DNA of 64,000 bases from positions 1 to 64,000 of the forward strand of contig JALEZW010000016.1 of NCBI GenBank assembly GCA_022772675.1, in the 5' to 3' direction. A program made the translations under genes and the position numbers. Shown piece by piece: positions 37,576-48,220 of this stretch (the stretch's first letter is position 1; each line of letters opens with the position of its first letter). Under the pieces are notes generated by a model. That model was not told the DNA's origin. It did not search any database and worked only from the letters and a program-made list of their open reading frames with translations. The stretch comes from Agathobacter sp. Lineage in GTDB: Bacteria; Bacillota; Clostridia; Lachnospirales; Lachnospiraceae.

Positions 37576-37605
37576 CCAAAAACCTTGATTTTACAGTGTT
37601 TTCAT

Positions 37606-38616
37606 TTAGAATTTTCCAGCCTTAGCAGCTTCCTCCACGCTAACGGCAACAGCAACGGTAGCACCTACCATTGGGTTATTACCCATGCCAATCAAGCCCA
37701 TCATCTCTACATGAGCCGGTACGGAAGAACTTCCTGCGAACTGTGCGTCAGAATGCATACGTCCCAAGGTATCGGTCATACCGTAAGAAGCCGGTCCTGC
37801 AGCCATGTTGTCCGGATGAAGGGTACGTCCTGTACCACCGCCGGATGCAACGGAGAAGTACTTCTTACCCTGCTCGATGCACTCCTTCTTGTAGGTACCA
37901 GCAACCGGATGCTGGAAACGGGTCGGGTTGGTGGAGTTACCGGTGATGGATACGCCAACGTTCTCGTGATGCATGATTGCAACACCTTCCTGTACATCAT
38001 CTGCACCGTAGCACTTTACAGTTGCGCGGATTCCGTTGGAATATGGTTTCTCATATTCGATGTTAAGCTTTGCAGCCTTGTAATCATACTTTGTCTCAAC
38101 GTATGTAAATCCGTTAATACGGGAAATGATCTGTGCAGCGTCCTTTCCAAGTCCGTTTAAGATAACGCGGAGAGGTTTCTGACGAACCTTGTTTGCCTTC
38201 TCAGCGATACCGATTGCACCCTCAGCAGCTGCAAAAGACTCATGTCCTGCTAAGAAACAGAAGCACTCAGTCTCCTCCTCAAGGAGCATCTTACCAAGGT
38301 TACCATGTCCAAGGCCTACCTTACGGTGATCAGCAACGGATCCCGGAATACAGAAAGCCTGAAGCCCCTCTCCGATTGCAGCAGCGGCATCAGCAGCACG
38401 CTTGCATCCTTTCTTGATTGCGATGGCTGCACCTACTGTGTAAGCCCAACAGGCATTCTCAAAACAGATCGGCTGGATTTTCTTAACCTGATCGTAAACG
38501 TTCAGTCCAGCATCCTTTGTAATTTTCTCAGCTTCTTCGATTGAGCTGATTCCATAGCTATTTAAAACAGCATTAATCTGGTCAATTCTTCTTTCATATC
38601 CTTCAAATAAAGCCAT
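37606..38616 (-). CDS. GGGtGRT-family protein
   Basis: SVASGGGTGRTLHPDNMAAGPASYGMTDTLGRMHSDAQFAG. Confidence 0.9.
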   Translation of the reverse strand: MALFEGYERRIDQINAVLNSYGISSIEEAEKITKDAGLNVYDQVKKIQPICFENACWAYTVGAAIAIKKGCKRAADAAAAIGEGLQAFCIPGSVADHRKVGLGHGNLGKMLLEEETECFCFLAGHESFAAAEGAIGIAEKANKVRQKPLRVILNGLGKDAAQIISRINGFTYVETKYDYKAAKLNIEYEKPYSNGIRATVKCYGADDVQEGVAIMHHENVGVSITGNSTNPTRFQHPVAGTYKKECIEQGKKYFSVASGGGTGRTLHPDNMAAGPASYGMTDTLGRMHSDAQFAGSSSVPAHVEMMGLIGMGNNPMVGATVAVAVSVEEAAKAGKF

Positions 38617-38678
38617 TATTTCGATTCTCCTTTCTTAGTGCAGTATCTCTCAGGAAACACTGCCTATGTAAATTTCTC

Positions 38679-39371
38679 TTATTCCTGACGTGGATCGATA
38701 ATCTTAACTGCATCATCAACACGGCCGTACTGACCTTTTGCCTTCTCCCATGCAGTATTCGGATCATCACCTTTCTTGATGAAGTCAGTCATCTTTCCAA
38801 GAGAAACGAACTGGTAACCGATTACTTCATTATTCTCATCAAGTGCGATGCCTGTAACATATCCCTCAGCCATCTCAAGGTAACGAACACCCTTCTCCTT
38901 GGTTGCATACATGGTACCAACCTGAGAACGAAGACCCTTTCCTAAATCCTCGAGACCGGCACCAATAGCAAGTCCGTCATCAGAGAAAGCAGACTGTGTA
39001 CGTCCGTATACAATCTGTAAGAAAAGCTCTCTCATAGCTGTGTTGATAGCGTCACAAACTAAATCTGTATTTAAAGCTTCCAGAATTGTCTTACCCTGTA
39101 AAACCTCAGCTGCCATAGCTGCGGAATGTGTCATACCGGAGCATCCGATTGTCTCAACCAGTGCCTCCTCAATCACACCATTCTTAACATTCAGGGAAAG
39201 CTTGCAGGCACCCTGCTGTGGTGCACACCAGCCGACACCGTGTGTAAATCCTGAAATGTCCTCAATTTTCTTGGAATGAACCCACTTTCCCTCTTCCGGG
39301 ATAGGAGCTGGCTCATGTTTTGCGCCCTTAGCAACCGGACACATGTTTTCAACTTCCTTTGTGTAAATCAT
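38679..39371 (-). CDS. Iron-sulfur cluster assembly scaffold-like protein
   Basis: MIYTKEVENMCPVAKG...; GCSGMTHSAAMAAEVLQGKTILEAL. Confidence 0.8.
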   Translation of the reverse strand: MIYTKEVENMCPVAKGAKHEPAPIPEEGKWVHSKKIEDISGFTHGVGWCAPQQGACKLSLNVKNGVIEEALVETIGCSGMTHSAAMAAEVLQGKTILEALNTDLVCDAINTAMRELFLQIVYGRTQSAFSDDGLAIGAGLEDLGKGLRSQVGTMYATKEKGVRYLEMAEGYVTGIALDENNEVIGYQFVSLGKMTDFIKKGDDPNTAWEKAKGQYGRVDDAVKIIDPRQE

Positions 39372-39487
39372 CTTAAGACTCCTTTCGCATGTTAATGTAG
39401 ATAAGCACGTTATCGTTTGACATACCATTCATATTTTTACATATTTTTATGATAAAGTCTAGTATTTTTTATATATTTTTAGTCTTT

Positions 39488-40165
39488 TTAGTCGGCTTTT
39501 TTAACCACATGCTCTGCATCCTTATAGATGTGGTCAGCCGGAATCACACCGCGCACAGAGGAAAGCGGATATACATTGCAGTTCGGACAGATTACGGTAC
39601 CCGGATTGAGCACAGAATTGCAGCCCACCTCCACATAGTCGCCCAGCATCGCTCCAAATTTTTTAAGTCCTGTTTCGATTTCTTCCCCTGAATCTCTGAA
39701 ATCTTTTACTACTACCAGTGTCTTATCGGATTTTACATTGGAAGTAATGGAACCGGCTCCCATATGGGACTTGTAACCCAGAATAGAATCTCCCACATAA
39801 TTATAATGTGGTACCTGCACAGAATTAAAAATAATGTCATTTTTAATTTCTGTTGAATTTCCTACAACAGAGCCTTTTCCAATAATTGCACTTCCCCGGA
39901 TAAATGCACAGTGACGGATTTCTGCCTCCTGGTCAATGATCAGCGGGCCATTGAGACAGGCCGTTGGTGCAACCTTGGCACTCTTTGCTACCCAAATGTC
40001 CTCTCCCCTCTGTTCAAATTTTTCCGGATCCAGTGTCGGGCCAAGCTCTCTGATAAAATCGCTGATGCCCTTTAAGGCCTCCCACGGGTAAGTAAATTTT
40101 TCAAGATACTCTCCTGCAATGCTCTGCGTAAGATCATACATATTTTTAATTTTTACATTTTCCAT
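39488..40165 (-). CDS. Left-handed beta-helix acyltransferase / GlmU C-terminal-like protein
   Basis: Hexapeptide repeats; IRHCAFIRGSAIIGKGSVVGNSTEIKNDIIF; GAGSITSNVKSD. Confidence 0.8.
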   Translation of the reverse strand: MENVKIKNMYDLTQSIAGEYLEKFTYPWEALKGISDFIRELGPTLDPEKFEQRGEDIWVAKSAKVAPTACLNGPLIIDQEAEIRHCAFIRGSAIIGKGSVVGNSTEIKNDIIFNSVQVPHYNYVGDSILGYKSHMGAGSITSNVKSDKTLVVVKDFRDSGEEIETGLKKFGAMLGDYVEVGCNSVLNPGTVICPNCNVYPLSSVRGVIPADHIYKDAEHVVKKAD

Positions 40166-40198
40166 GATATTTCCAATCCTTTCCCATCATTAATATTA

Positions 40199-40254
40199 AT
40201 GATATGAGGGTTTACCCCTCATTTGATACACGACCTGCTCCGTTGCTACGCAAG
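40199..40254. repeat. Dispersed short repeat, copy 2, supplying the stop and last ~13 codons of topB
   Basis: GATATGAGGGTTTACCCCTCATTTGATACACGACCTGCTCCGTTGCTACGCAA vs 19320-19385. Confidence 0.8.
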
Positions 40255-43200
40255 TCTACGCTCCGGTCGGATTCTTCCGATACCTTTGACTCGTTCTCCT
40301 TCACCGGTTCCCCCGGATTATCAAAATCAAAGGAAATCTGCCCGTTTTCATATTTCAGGCAGGTATCAAACATGTTTCCTGCCTTGGAGGTAAATCCTGT
40401 TACCTTCTGTCTGGTTTTTCCGGTGGTCAGAAGTTCCCTCATGATATCCTCGGAAAGCTCCACATGTGCCAGCGTGTGCCATACCTGAAAACCGCATTCA
40501 CACTCATATTTCCACTGACTTTTCATCAGCATTTTACCACAGCCCGGACAGGGCACTGTGGTAGGAACGGGTTTCGGCTTTTCCGGAAAATCAAAAGCAA
40601 TATCACCGGTTTCAGTCAGCTTTAAGGGCGCATCGAATTTCATCCCGGTTTTTGCCACAAATCCCGTAATCACATCTGTTTTTTTCCGGAGCAGGAGTTC
40701 CTTTAACTGGGATTCTTTCATCCTGACACTGGCAATCTTTCCCACCACGAAACTGCAGCTGTCCGGATCATCTTTTCTATGATTTTCACAAACAAAACCA
40801 AAAGGTGCCACAACGATATCCCCACCGCACTTCGGGCACTTCACATCCTTGACTTTCTTGGGTTCCACATTATTAAAATCAAATTTAAGTCCTGTGACCT
40901 TGCCGGATTCATCCTTTGCCAAAGCAACTCTTGCGTCAAATCGTTTGCCGGACTTTGCTTTAAAACCACGTATGGTCTCTGTCACTCCCTCCGTCAGCAG
41001 CTGTCTCACCTGTGTCTCCGTAAATGACTTGTCTGCCATCTTGCCAATGGAAAAACGACAGCTGCTTTCCTCTTTCGGTTTATAGTTTACACAGCCATAG
41101 CCAAAGGATGTGGTAACAATCTCACCTCCGCAAAACGGACATTTCACATCCTTTATTACCTTCCGCTCTACATTTTCAAAATCGAACTGTACCACCGGTC
41201 TTCCAGTCTCGTCCTTTTCCAGACACAGGCAGGCATCAAATTTCTTCCCTGCTTTGGATTTAAAACCGCGGATAGTATCCGTATGACCTTCTGTCAGCAG
41301 CTGCTTTACCGATGTGGCGGACAAATTTTTTCCGGCAATTTTTCCGATGGAAAAACGGCAGCTGTTTTCATTCTGCGGGTCATAGTTCACGCAGCCATAG
41401 CCAAAGGATGTCTTCTTTATTGCTCCACCGCATGCAGGGCAGGTTACATCCGGCAGAATTTCAGGCTCAACATCGGAAAAATCAAATCCTACCGAAACTT
41501 TTCCATCATCTGCCTTTGAAAGCTTCAGACAGGCATCGAACCGCTTTCCATTTCTGGATTTAAAACCGCGGATGGTATCCGTATGACCTTTTTCCAACAG
41601 TTCCTTTACCTGTTCCTCCGAAAGCTGTACCCCGGCAATTTCCCCGATATTAAAATTACATCCCGTTTTATCGGATTTATAATTCCCGCAGCCATAGCCG
41701 AATGGAGTCGTAACCATCTCACCGCCACAGGCCGGACAGACCACACCGATCTTTCTTCGGGCACCTGCTCCTCTGGCATTTTTTCCGGCAAATTCGCTGA
41801 TACGTTCTGCAAGCGGTTCCCGCAGGTTCTGGCCGATCATTTTTTCCGTCTCTGTGCGGATAAAATTTTCCAGCTTTGTCCGATAATCCCAAAAATCCAC
41901 GGTACCCTGTGTAATACCATCCAGTCCTTTTTCCCAGGAGGCTGTCATTTTCGGATTCAAAAGAGCCGGGACCGTCATATTGACCACCTCGTACACCATC
42001 TCCCCCAGATTTTCCGGAGTAAGTACCTGGGTCCTTTTATTTAGATTTAGATAATGAATCCGCACCAGTTTTTTGATGATTTCCGCACGGGTGGCAGATG
42101 TTCCAATCCCGGAACCTTTGATCTGCTCCCTCAGCTCCTCTTCCTCAATTAGCTGCCCGGCATTTTCCATGGCAAGCACCATGGAACCGGAAGTATAACG
42201 CTTGGGAGGCGATGTCTTACCCTCTTTCACGCTATATCCCTGAACGGAAATCTCATCCCCGTTTTTTAGGGAGTCTGCCAGTGTCAAAAGTGCCTTAGGA
42301 TCCACAGAATCTTCTTCCTCATCCTCTCTCCTGTTATAGGCACCAGCTGTCACACGGTCAAGACCTCTTTCCTCATTCAAGGGATCATTTTTATCTTTTT
42401 TCCCCGGGATCCCGGCGATTTCCAGATATCCGGGTCTTTTCAGCACTTTTGCCGAAGCAAAAAAACGTTCCTTTTTCTCCTCCACGTCAACTGCCACAAT
42501 CAGTTTCACGTTCTGGTATTCTGCCGGCGGATAAAAAATGCTTAAAAACCTGCGTACAATCAGTTCAAACACCGCCTTCTGGAGAGAATTCAAACTTCCA
42601 AGCTCCGTCAACTGGCCCGTGGGAATGATCGCATAGTGGTCCGTAACCTTGGAGTCATCAGTGTACTGTGTTTTTGCAATATTTGCAAACAGCTTCTTTT
42701 CCATGATCCGCTCCACAAAAGCACTGGTGGGCTCAAATCCCTTAAGCCGGCTGATGTTACGGCTGATTTCCTTTGCCACTGCGCTGGAAAGCACTCTCGC
42801 ATCAGTTCTCGGATAGGTGGTCAGCTTCTTTTCATACAAGTCCTGTGCTATCTGCAGCGTCTCGTCGGGACTGATTTTAAATCGTTTTGCACATTCCGCC
42901 TGCAGCTCCGCAAGATTAAACAAAAGTGGTGCCTTTTTTCTGGAAATTCCCTTTTCAACAGACTGAACAACCGCCGGATGATTCTTCACACTTTCAATCA
43001 GTGCCTGCGCATCTTTTTCCTCCCGGAATCCATTTTCCTTATACAAAAGCGGAGACTCGAAATATTTCGAGCCTTCTACTGCTTTCCACTCCCCCTCAAT
43101 GCCGGCATCCGAAAATTTCCCGACAATCCGGTAAAAAGGAGTCTCTTTAAAATTCCGGATTTCCCGCTCACGGATGACAACCATGCCGAGCACGCAGGTC

Positions 43201-43817
43201 ATGACACGTCCCACAGCAATTGGTGTATAGGACTGTGTTCCCGCTGCATTGTTTAACAGATTCCCATACTTAACCGACATAACGCGGGAAAAGTTAATCC
43301 CCATTGCATAATCCTCGATTGTCCGCATAATTCCTGACTTTCCAAGGTTTGCATACTCGGACATAGGTTTTGCTTCACGGATACCCCTTAAAATCTCCTC
43401 CTCTGTCTGGGAATCAATCCACACCCTAAGCTCCTCCATGCCCTCACGGACTCCTCCGTAGTTTCGGATGTTTTCCTCAATGGTCTGTCCCTCTTTTCCG
43501 GCATCACCTGCCCAGTAGACACGGTCAATATCCTCACGCATCAGCATTCCGTGAACAATGTCATACTGATGGCTTACATCTTTTATTACATCATATTTAT
43601 ATTCTTTCGGAAGAAATGGCAGATCCTCAAGACGCCACTTCTTGTATTTGATATCATAACTTTCCGGATAAACCAGTCCCACCAGATGCCCCACACACCA
43701 GGTAATCACGTACTCCTGATTCTCAATACAGCCATCCTTACGTCCGCTCACCCCCAGCACCCGTGCAAACTCCTGGGCAACAGATGGTTTCTCCGTTATG
43801 ATCAATGATTTTCCCAT
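40212..43817 (-). CDS. topB: DNA topoisomerase III with five C-terminal Zn-ribbon type repeats
   Basis: MGKSLIITEKPSVAQEFARVLG; LTTYPRTDARVLS; repeated CPxCGG...GYGCxNY...IRGFKSKxGKxFDA. Confidence 0.95.
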   Translation of the reverse strand: MGKSLIITEKPSVAQEFARVLGVSGRKDGCIENQEYVITWCVGHLVGLVYPESYDIKYKKWRLEDLPFLPKEYKYDVIKDVSHQYDIVHGMLMREDIDRVYWAGDAGKEGQTIEENIRNYGGVREGMEELRVWIDSQTEEEILRGIREAKPMSEYANLGKSGIMRTIEDYAMGINFSRVMSVKYGNLLNNAAGTQSYTPIAVGRVMTCVLGMVVIREREIRNFKETPFYRIVGKFSDAGIEGEWKAVEGSKYFESPLLYKENGFREEKDAQALIESVKNHPAVVQSVEKGISRKKAPLLFNLAELQAECAKRFKISPDETLQIAQDLYEKKLTTYPRTDARVLSSAVAKEISRNISRLKGFEPTSAFVERIMEKKLFANIAKTQYTDDSKVTDHYAIIPTGQLTELGSLNSLQKAVFELIVRRFLSIFYPPAEYQNVKLIVAVDVEEKKERFFASAKVLKRPGYLEIAGIPGKKDKNDPLNEERGLDRVTAGAYNRREDEEEDSVDPKALLTLADSLKNGDEISVQGYSVKEGKTSPPKRYTSGSMVLAMENAGQLIEEEELREQIKGSGIGTSATRAEIIKKLVRIHYLNLNKRTQVLTPENLGEMVYEVVNMTVPALLNPKMTASWEKGLDGITQGTVDFWDYRTKLENFIRTETEKMIGQNLREPLAERISEFAGKNARGAGARRKIGVVCPACGGEMVTTPFGYGCGNYKSDKTGCNFNIGEIAGVQLSEEQVKELLEKGHTDTIRGFKSRNGKRFDACLKLSKADDGKVSVGFDFSDVEPEILPDVTCPACGGAIKKTSFGYGCVNYDPQNENSCRFSIGKIAGKNLSATSVKQLLTEGHTDTIRGFKSKAGKKFDACLCLEKDETGRPVVQFDFENVERKVIKDVKCPFCGGEIVTTSFGYGCVNYKPKEESSCRFSIGKMADKSFTETQVRQLLTEGVTETIRGFKAKSGKRFDARVALAKDESGKVTGLKFDFNNVEPKKVKDVKCPKCGGDIVVAPFGFVCENHRKDDPDSCSFVVGKIASVRMKESQLKELLLRKKTDVITGFVAKTGMKFDAPLKLTETGDIAFDFPEKPKPVPTTVPCPGCGKMLMKSQWKYECECGFQVWHTLAHVELSEDIMRELLTTGKTRQKVTGFTSKAGNMFDTCLKYENGQISFDFDNPGEPVKENESKVSEESDRSVDLRSNGAGRVSNEG

Positions 43818-43841
43818 AATATCCCCATTATTACATCAACA

Positions 43842-45233
43842 TTATAATTCATTCATATCAATGAGTTCAAAACGTGGATCCTCATTGGCATGTCTTATCA
43901 GATCCGGCTCAAAGCTTGTGGCGGAAAACAGATAAAAATGCTCGGAACTGATTTTTGCCTTCTGCATATTTTCATACATTTCTTCACACATTTCCATAGT
44001 CAGCTGGGGCTGCTCCCAGTTACAGAGTCCCACAATATTCCGGCGGTCAGTACTCTGGGCAATAATATCAATATTACCGGTCTTTCCTACCCATGTACCC
44101 ATTTTGTGAATGGCAAAGGGTACCTTGCCGATCTGATTTAACAGCATCATATATTCCATGCATACATTTCTGAAATAACGATTTAAATAGGCACCAAGGT
44201 CCGGTGCAATATAGGTATCATAAAAATCAGATGGTTCCATCAGATACAGTTCCGATAAATGTGGGAATACAAATTTAAACCAGAAGTTTACAAAGGTGTC
44301 TTTAATCTGATAGACACCCTTCTTCGCATTCTCCCATCCTCCGGTTTCAAAGGAAACCACCTTTTCCACAATATCAAAATGGCTCAGATTCTTAATGTAG
44401 ACACTGATCTTTGCACGGGAAAATCCGGTAGAAAGAAAAAGATCATTTAATTTATTTTTTCCCTCAGCAATCGCAGACAGGATTGTATTATAAACCGACA
44501 GTTCCCGAAGCTCCGTAGAGATAATCTGCTGAGCCATATCAAACAGATATCCGCCTTCTGTCAATACCAGTCTGCAGATATTTTCCTTAAAGGATTCTTC
44601 CGGATTCCATGCCTTCATAAATCCCGGAACTCCGCCAATGCAGCCATAAATCTTCACGCACTCGCTGACGGAAAGGGTTGGAAAGGCACGGACAACCTCC
44701 AGGAAATTCAGATTCTCAATCTTTTGTATTAAATCAATCCTTTTATAATTTTCACCAAAAGATTCCTCCATGTCCTGTTCTGTCCAGACAATCGAGGAGG
44801 AAGCCAGAATGATCATTACCGGTCCCGGATAAAGCTTCTTAGTCTTAAGTTTGACAAGACTTTTCACAAAATCCGGATCTCGCTTCATGATATACTGTAC
44901 TTCATCGATCACAACAACCAGTTTGGAACCATCGCCGCTCTTGATCCGGCTGAAGCACTCATCATAGGTATGTTTTAGCATCCGGACATCAAACTGTCTG
45001 CTGATTTCAGAACTCATAACATTTAACTGTTCCTGGGCTGAAAGCTGCCTGCATCTGTAATAAAAATATTTCTTATCCTTCAAAAAGGATTTCATCATTT
45101 TTTCCTTTCGGCAGTCCACACCACCATAAAGAACCATCAACTGGTTCCCATCCTTTTGGAACAGGGCATCCCATTCCTTTACATCTGCATTCTTTTTATC
45201 CATCACGTACCCTCCGTTTTTTCTCTTACACAA
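43842..45233 (-). CDS. AAA ATPase, archaeal-type/DUF234 family
   Basis: ALFQKDGNQLMVLYGGVDCRKEKMM; VVVIDEVQYIMKRDPDF; DUF234-like C-terminus. Confidence 0.75.
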   Translation of the reverse strand: MCKRKNGGYVMDKKNADVKEWDALFQKDGNQLMVLYGGVDCRKEKMMKSFLKDKKYFYYRCRQLSAQEQLNVMSSEISRQFDVRMLKHTYDECFSRIKSGDGSKLVVVIDEVQYIMKRDPDFVKSLVKLKTKKLYPGPVMIILASSSIVWTEQDMEESFGENYKRIDLIQKIENLNFLEVVRAFPTLSVSECVKIYGCIGGVPGFMKAWNPEESFKENICRLVLTEGGYLFDMAQQIISTELRELSVYNTILSAIAEGKNKLNDLFLSTGFSRAKISVYIKNLSHFDIVEKVVSFETGGWENAKKGVYQIKDTFVNFWFKFVFPHLSELYLMEPSDFYDTYIAPDLGAYLNRYFRNVCMEYMMLLNQIGKVPFAIHKMGTWVGKTGNIDIIAQSTDRRNIVGLCNWEQPQLTMEMCEEMYENMQKAKISSEHFYLFSATSFEPDLIRHANEDPRFELIDMNEL

Positions 45234-45311
45234 ACATGACTAAAGTATATCACGTTTTAATTTCATTAACAAGTTTTCTATCCTATATTTCGTTGGGAAA
45301 ATAAAATGATG

Positions 45312-45366
45312 GTTACTGTTCACATGACATACACAATCCGCTGCGGGAAATCATGTGAACAGTAAC
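45312..45366. repeat. 16-bp perfect inverted repeat
   Basis: GTTACTGTTCACATGA...TCATGTGAACAGTAAC. Confidence 0.85.
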
Positions 45367-45406
45367 AAATGATGTCTCAGATATGCGAAAACAATTTTCA
45401 AATAAA

Positions 45407-45484
45407 TATGATACAAGGGTCAAAAGGTCAGAACTCGTTCCTGCTTGCAGGATAAGAGCTCTGACTTGTTGCCCCCATATCATA
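45407..45484. repeat. Dispersed short repeat, copy 3 (divergent, internal hairpin)
   Basis: TATGATACAAGGGTCAAAAGGTCAGAACTC...GAGCTCTGACTTGTTGCCCCCATATCATA. Confidence 0.6.
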
Positions 45485-45521
45485 AATATATGAGAGAAAA
45501 GGAATTTTGTCCCTCACCTGA

Positions 45522-46613
45522 TTATTTCTTTGTAATATATCCCTGGGCCTTCAGAAGCTCTGCACAGAGCACAGCTCCACCTGCAGCACCGCGAACGGTA
45601 TTGTGGGATAATCCAACAAACTTCCAGTCATAAACGGTATCCTCTCTCAGACGTCCCACAGAGATTCCCATACCATGTTCAAAATCCACATCCATGCTGA
45701 CCTGAGGTCTGTTATCCTCATCAAGATACTGGATAAACTGCTTTGGTGCACTGGGGAGATTTAACTCCTGCGGAACCCCACTGAAATTTAAAAGAGCCTC
45801 AATCAGCTGTTCCTTCGTAGGTTTCTTCTTAAATTTAACAAATACAGCTGCTGTATGTCCGTTTAATACCGGAACACGGATACACTGGCAGGTAATGACC
45901 GGAGATGATGCTGGAACGATCTGTTTCTTCTCGTCATCTACATATCCCCAGATACGCAACGGCTCTTTCTCAGACTTTTCTTCCTCACCGCCGATATATG
46001 GAATAATATTTCCTACCATTTCCGGCCAGTCCTTAAAAGTCTTTCCGGCACCGGAAATTGCCTGATACGTAGTAGCTACAACTTCGTATGGCTCAAATTC
46101 TTTCCAGGCAGTTAAAACCGGTGCATAACTCTGAATGGAGCAGTTCGGTTTAACAGCAACAAAACCACGCTTTGTGCCAAGACGCTCTTTCTGATATTTG
46201 ATAACTTCCATATGCTCCGGATTGATTTCCGGAACTACCATTGGGACATCCGGTGTCCAGCGATGGGCACTGTTGTTGGAAACTACAGGAGTCTCTGTCT
46301 TTGCATACTCCTCCTCAATCTTTTTGATTTCCTCTTTGGTCATATCTACAGCGGAAAATACAAAATCAACCTGGGAAGCGACGCGCTCCACCTCATTGAC
46401 ATTCATAACCACAATATTCTTTACAGCCTCCGGCATTGGAGTATCCATCTTCCAGCGGTCTCCTACTGCCTGCTCATAGGTCTTTCCTGCGCTCCTCGGG
46501 CTGGCTGCAATCGTGGTAACCTCAAACCATGGATGATTCTCCAGTAAAGAGATAAATCTCTGTCCAACCATACCAGTTCCACCAAGGATACCAACTTTTA
46601 ACTTCTCACTCAT
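45522..46613 (-). CDS. asd: Aspartate-semialdehyde dehydrogenase
   Basis: VGILGGTGMVGQRF; VKPNCSIQSYAPVL; AISGAGKTF. Confidence 0.95.
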   Translation of the reverse strand: MSEKLKVGILGGTGMVGQRFISLLENHPWFEVTTIAASPRSAGKTYEQAVGDRWKMDTPMPEAVKNIVVMNVNEVERVASQVDFVFSAVDMTKEEIKKIEEEYAKTETPVVSNNSAHRWTPDVPMVVPEINPEHMEVIKYQKERLGTKRGFVAVKPNCSIQSYAPVLTAWKEFEPYEVVATTYQAISGAGKTFKDWPEMVGNIIPYIGGEEEKSEKEPLRIWGYVDDEKKQIVPASSPVITCQCIRVPVLNGHTAAVFVKFKKKPTKEQLIEALLNFSGVPQELNLPSAPKQFIQYLDEDNRPQVSMDVDFEHGMGISVGRLREDTVYDWKFVGLSHNTVRGAAGGAVLCAELLKAQGYITKK

Positions 46614-46787
46614 TTCTTAAATTCTCCTCTTTTTATTTCGACTGCGGACTTTATGATTTAATTGTCCGTATGTCGCGTACATGTGTCTTTATAGCAAATA
46701 TATTACTTGAAACACAGGAAAATTACAAGGAAAAAATTATCTTAAATAATTATTTTATTTACGCATTTTATGTAACTTCTGCACAAA

Positions 46788-48167
46788 CTAATTGTTACTT
46801 AAGTATTTCTCCTCTATCGCAATCACACGCTCCATTGCCTCTTCCCCCGGAGCCCCCACCGTCAAACGCTTATTGACGCAGGTCTCCATGGAAATCGCAT
46901 CATAGATATCCTCTTCAAACACCGGACTGAAGGACTTAAGCTCCTCAAGACTCATGGCATCGATTGGAATCTGTTTGCCCAGACAGTACAGCACAATCCG
47001 GCCAATGATTCCGTGAGCATCCCTAAAGGGCACTCCGTGATTCACCAGATAGTCAGCCGCATCTGTTGCGTTGGTAAAGCCGTGGGCCGCACTTTTTCTC
47101 ATAACCTCTTTATTAAATTTCATCGTATCCAGCATGCCTGTAAACAATGCAATGCAGCCTTTCGTGGTATCAATTGCGTCAAAGGACAGTTCCTTGTCCT
47201 CCTGCATATCCTTATTGTAGGCAAGCGGAATCCCCTTCATGGTTGTCAGAAGTGACATTAATGCCCCATAGACACGGCCGGTTTTTCCACGGACAAGCTC
47301 CGCAATATCCGGATTTTTCTTCTGCGGCATAATGCTGCTTCCGGTGCTGTATGCATCATCAATTTCCACAAACTTATACTCGTTGGAATTCCAGATGATG
47401 ATTTCCTCGGAAAAACGGCTCAGGTGCATCATAACTGTAGAAAGAGCTGACAAAAATTCAATCAGATAATCTCTGTCGGAGACCCCATCCATACTGTTTA
47501 AGGTTGGTCCGTAAAATCCCAGAAGCTCCGCCGTATAATCACGGTCCAGCGGATAGGTGGTGCCTGCAAGGGCTCCGGAGCCCAGCGGGCAGTAATTCAT
47601 TCTCTCATAAATATCCTTCATCCGGGATCTGTCACGCTTAAACATCTCAAAATAAGCTCCCATGTGATGAGCCAGCGTGATGGGCTGTGCCTTCTGTAAA
47701 TGGGTAAAGCCCGGCATAATGGTCTTCGTATTTTCTTTCATAATACGAAGGATCACCTGCAGCAGCTCCTTTAACAGCTTGTCTGTCTCCTGCACCTGTT
47801 TTCTGGTATAAAGACGCATATCAAGTGCAACCTGATCATTTCTGCTTCGCCCGGTATGCAGTTTCTTGCCGGTATCCCCCAGTCTGTCAATCAGATTTGC
47901 CTCCACAAAACTGTGAATATCCTCATACTCCGATGTAATTGCAAGCTTTCCACTCTCCACATCTGCCTCGATTTCATGAAGACATTTCACAATGGCATCC
48001 GACTCTTCCTGTGTCAGAATCCCCTGTTTTCCAAGCATGGTCACATGGGCTATTGAGCCCTCAATATCCTCCTTGAAAAACTTCTGGTCAAACGAAATTG
48101 ACGCATTAAAATTGTAAACAAGCTGATCCGTCTCTTTGGTGAATCTGCCGCCCCATAACTGAGCCAT
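46788..48167 (-). CDS. argH: Argininosuccinate lyase
   Basis: [51 protein letters not shown]. Confidence 0.97.
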   Translation of the reverse strand: MAQLWGGRFTKETDQLVYNFNASISFDQKFFKEDIEGSIAHVTMLGKQGILTQEESDAIVKCLHEIEADVESGKLAITSEYEDIHSFVEANLIDRLGDTGKKLHTGRSRNDQVALDMRLYTRKQVQETDKLLKELLQVILRIMKENTKTIMPGFTHLQKAQPITLAHHMGAYFEMFKRDRSRMKDIYERMNYCPLGSGALAGTTYPLDRDYTAELLGFYGPTLNSMDGVSDRDYLIEFLSALSTVMMHLSRFSEEIIIWNSNEYKFVEIDDAYSTGSSIMPQKKNPDIAELVRGKTGRVYGALMSLLTTMKGIPLAYNKDMQEDKELSFDAIDTTKGCIALFTGMLDTMKFNKEVMRKSAAHGFTNATDAADYLVNHGVPFRDAHGIIGRIVLYCLGKQIPIDAMSLEELKSFSPVFEEDIYDAISMETCVNKRLTVGAPGEEAMERVIAIEEKYLSNN

Positions 48168-48220
48168 AACTGTTCCTCTCTTTCTTATATTAGTAATAAT
48201 GATGTAAGTTAAGCAGCTTT

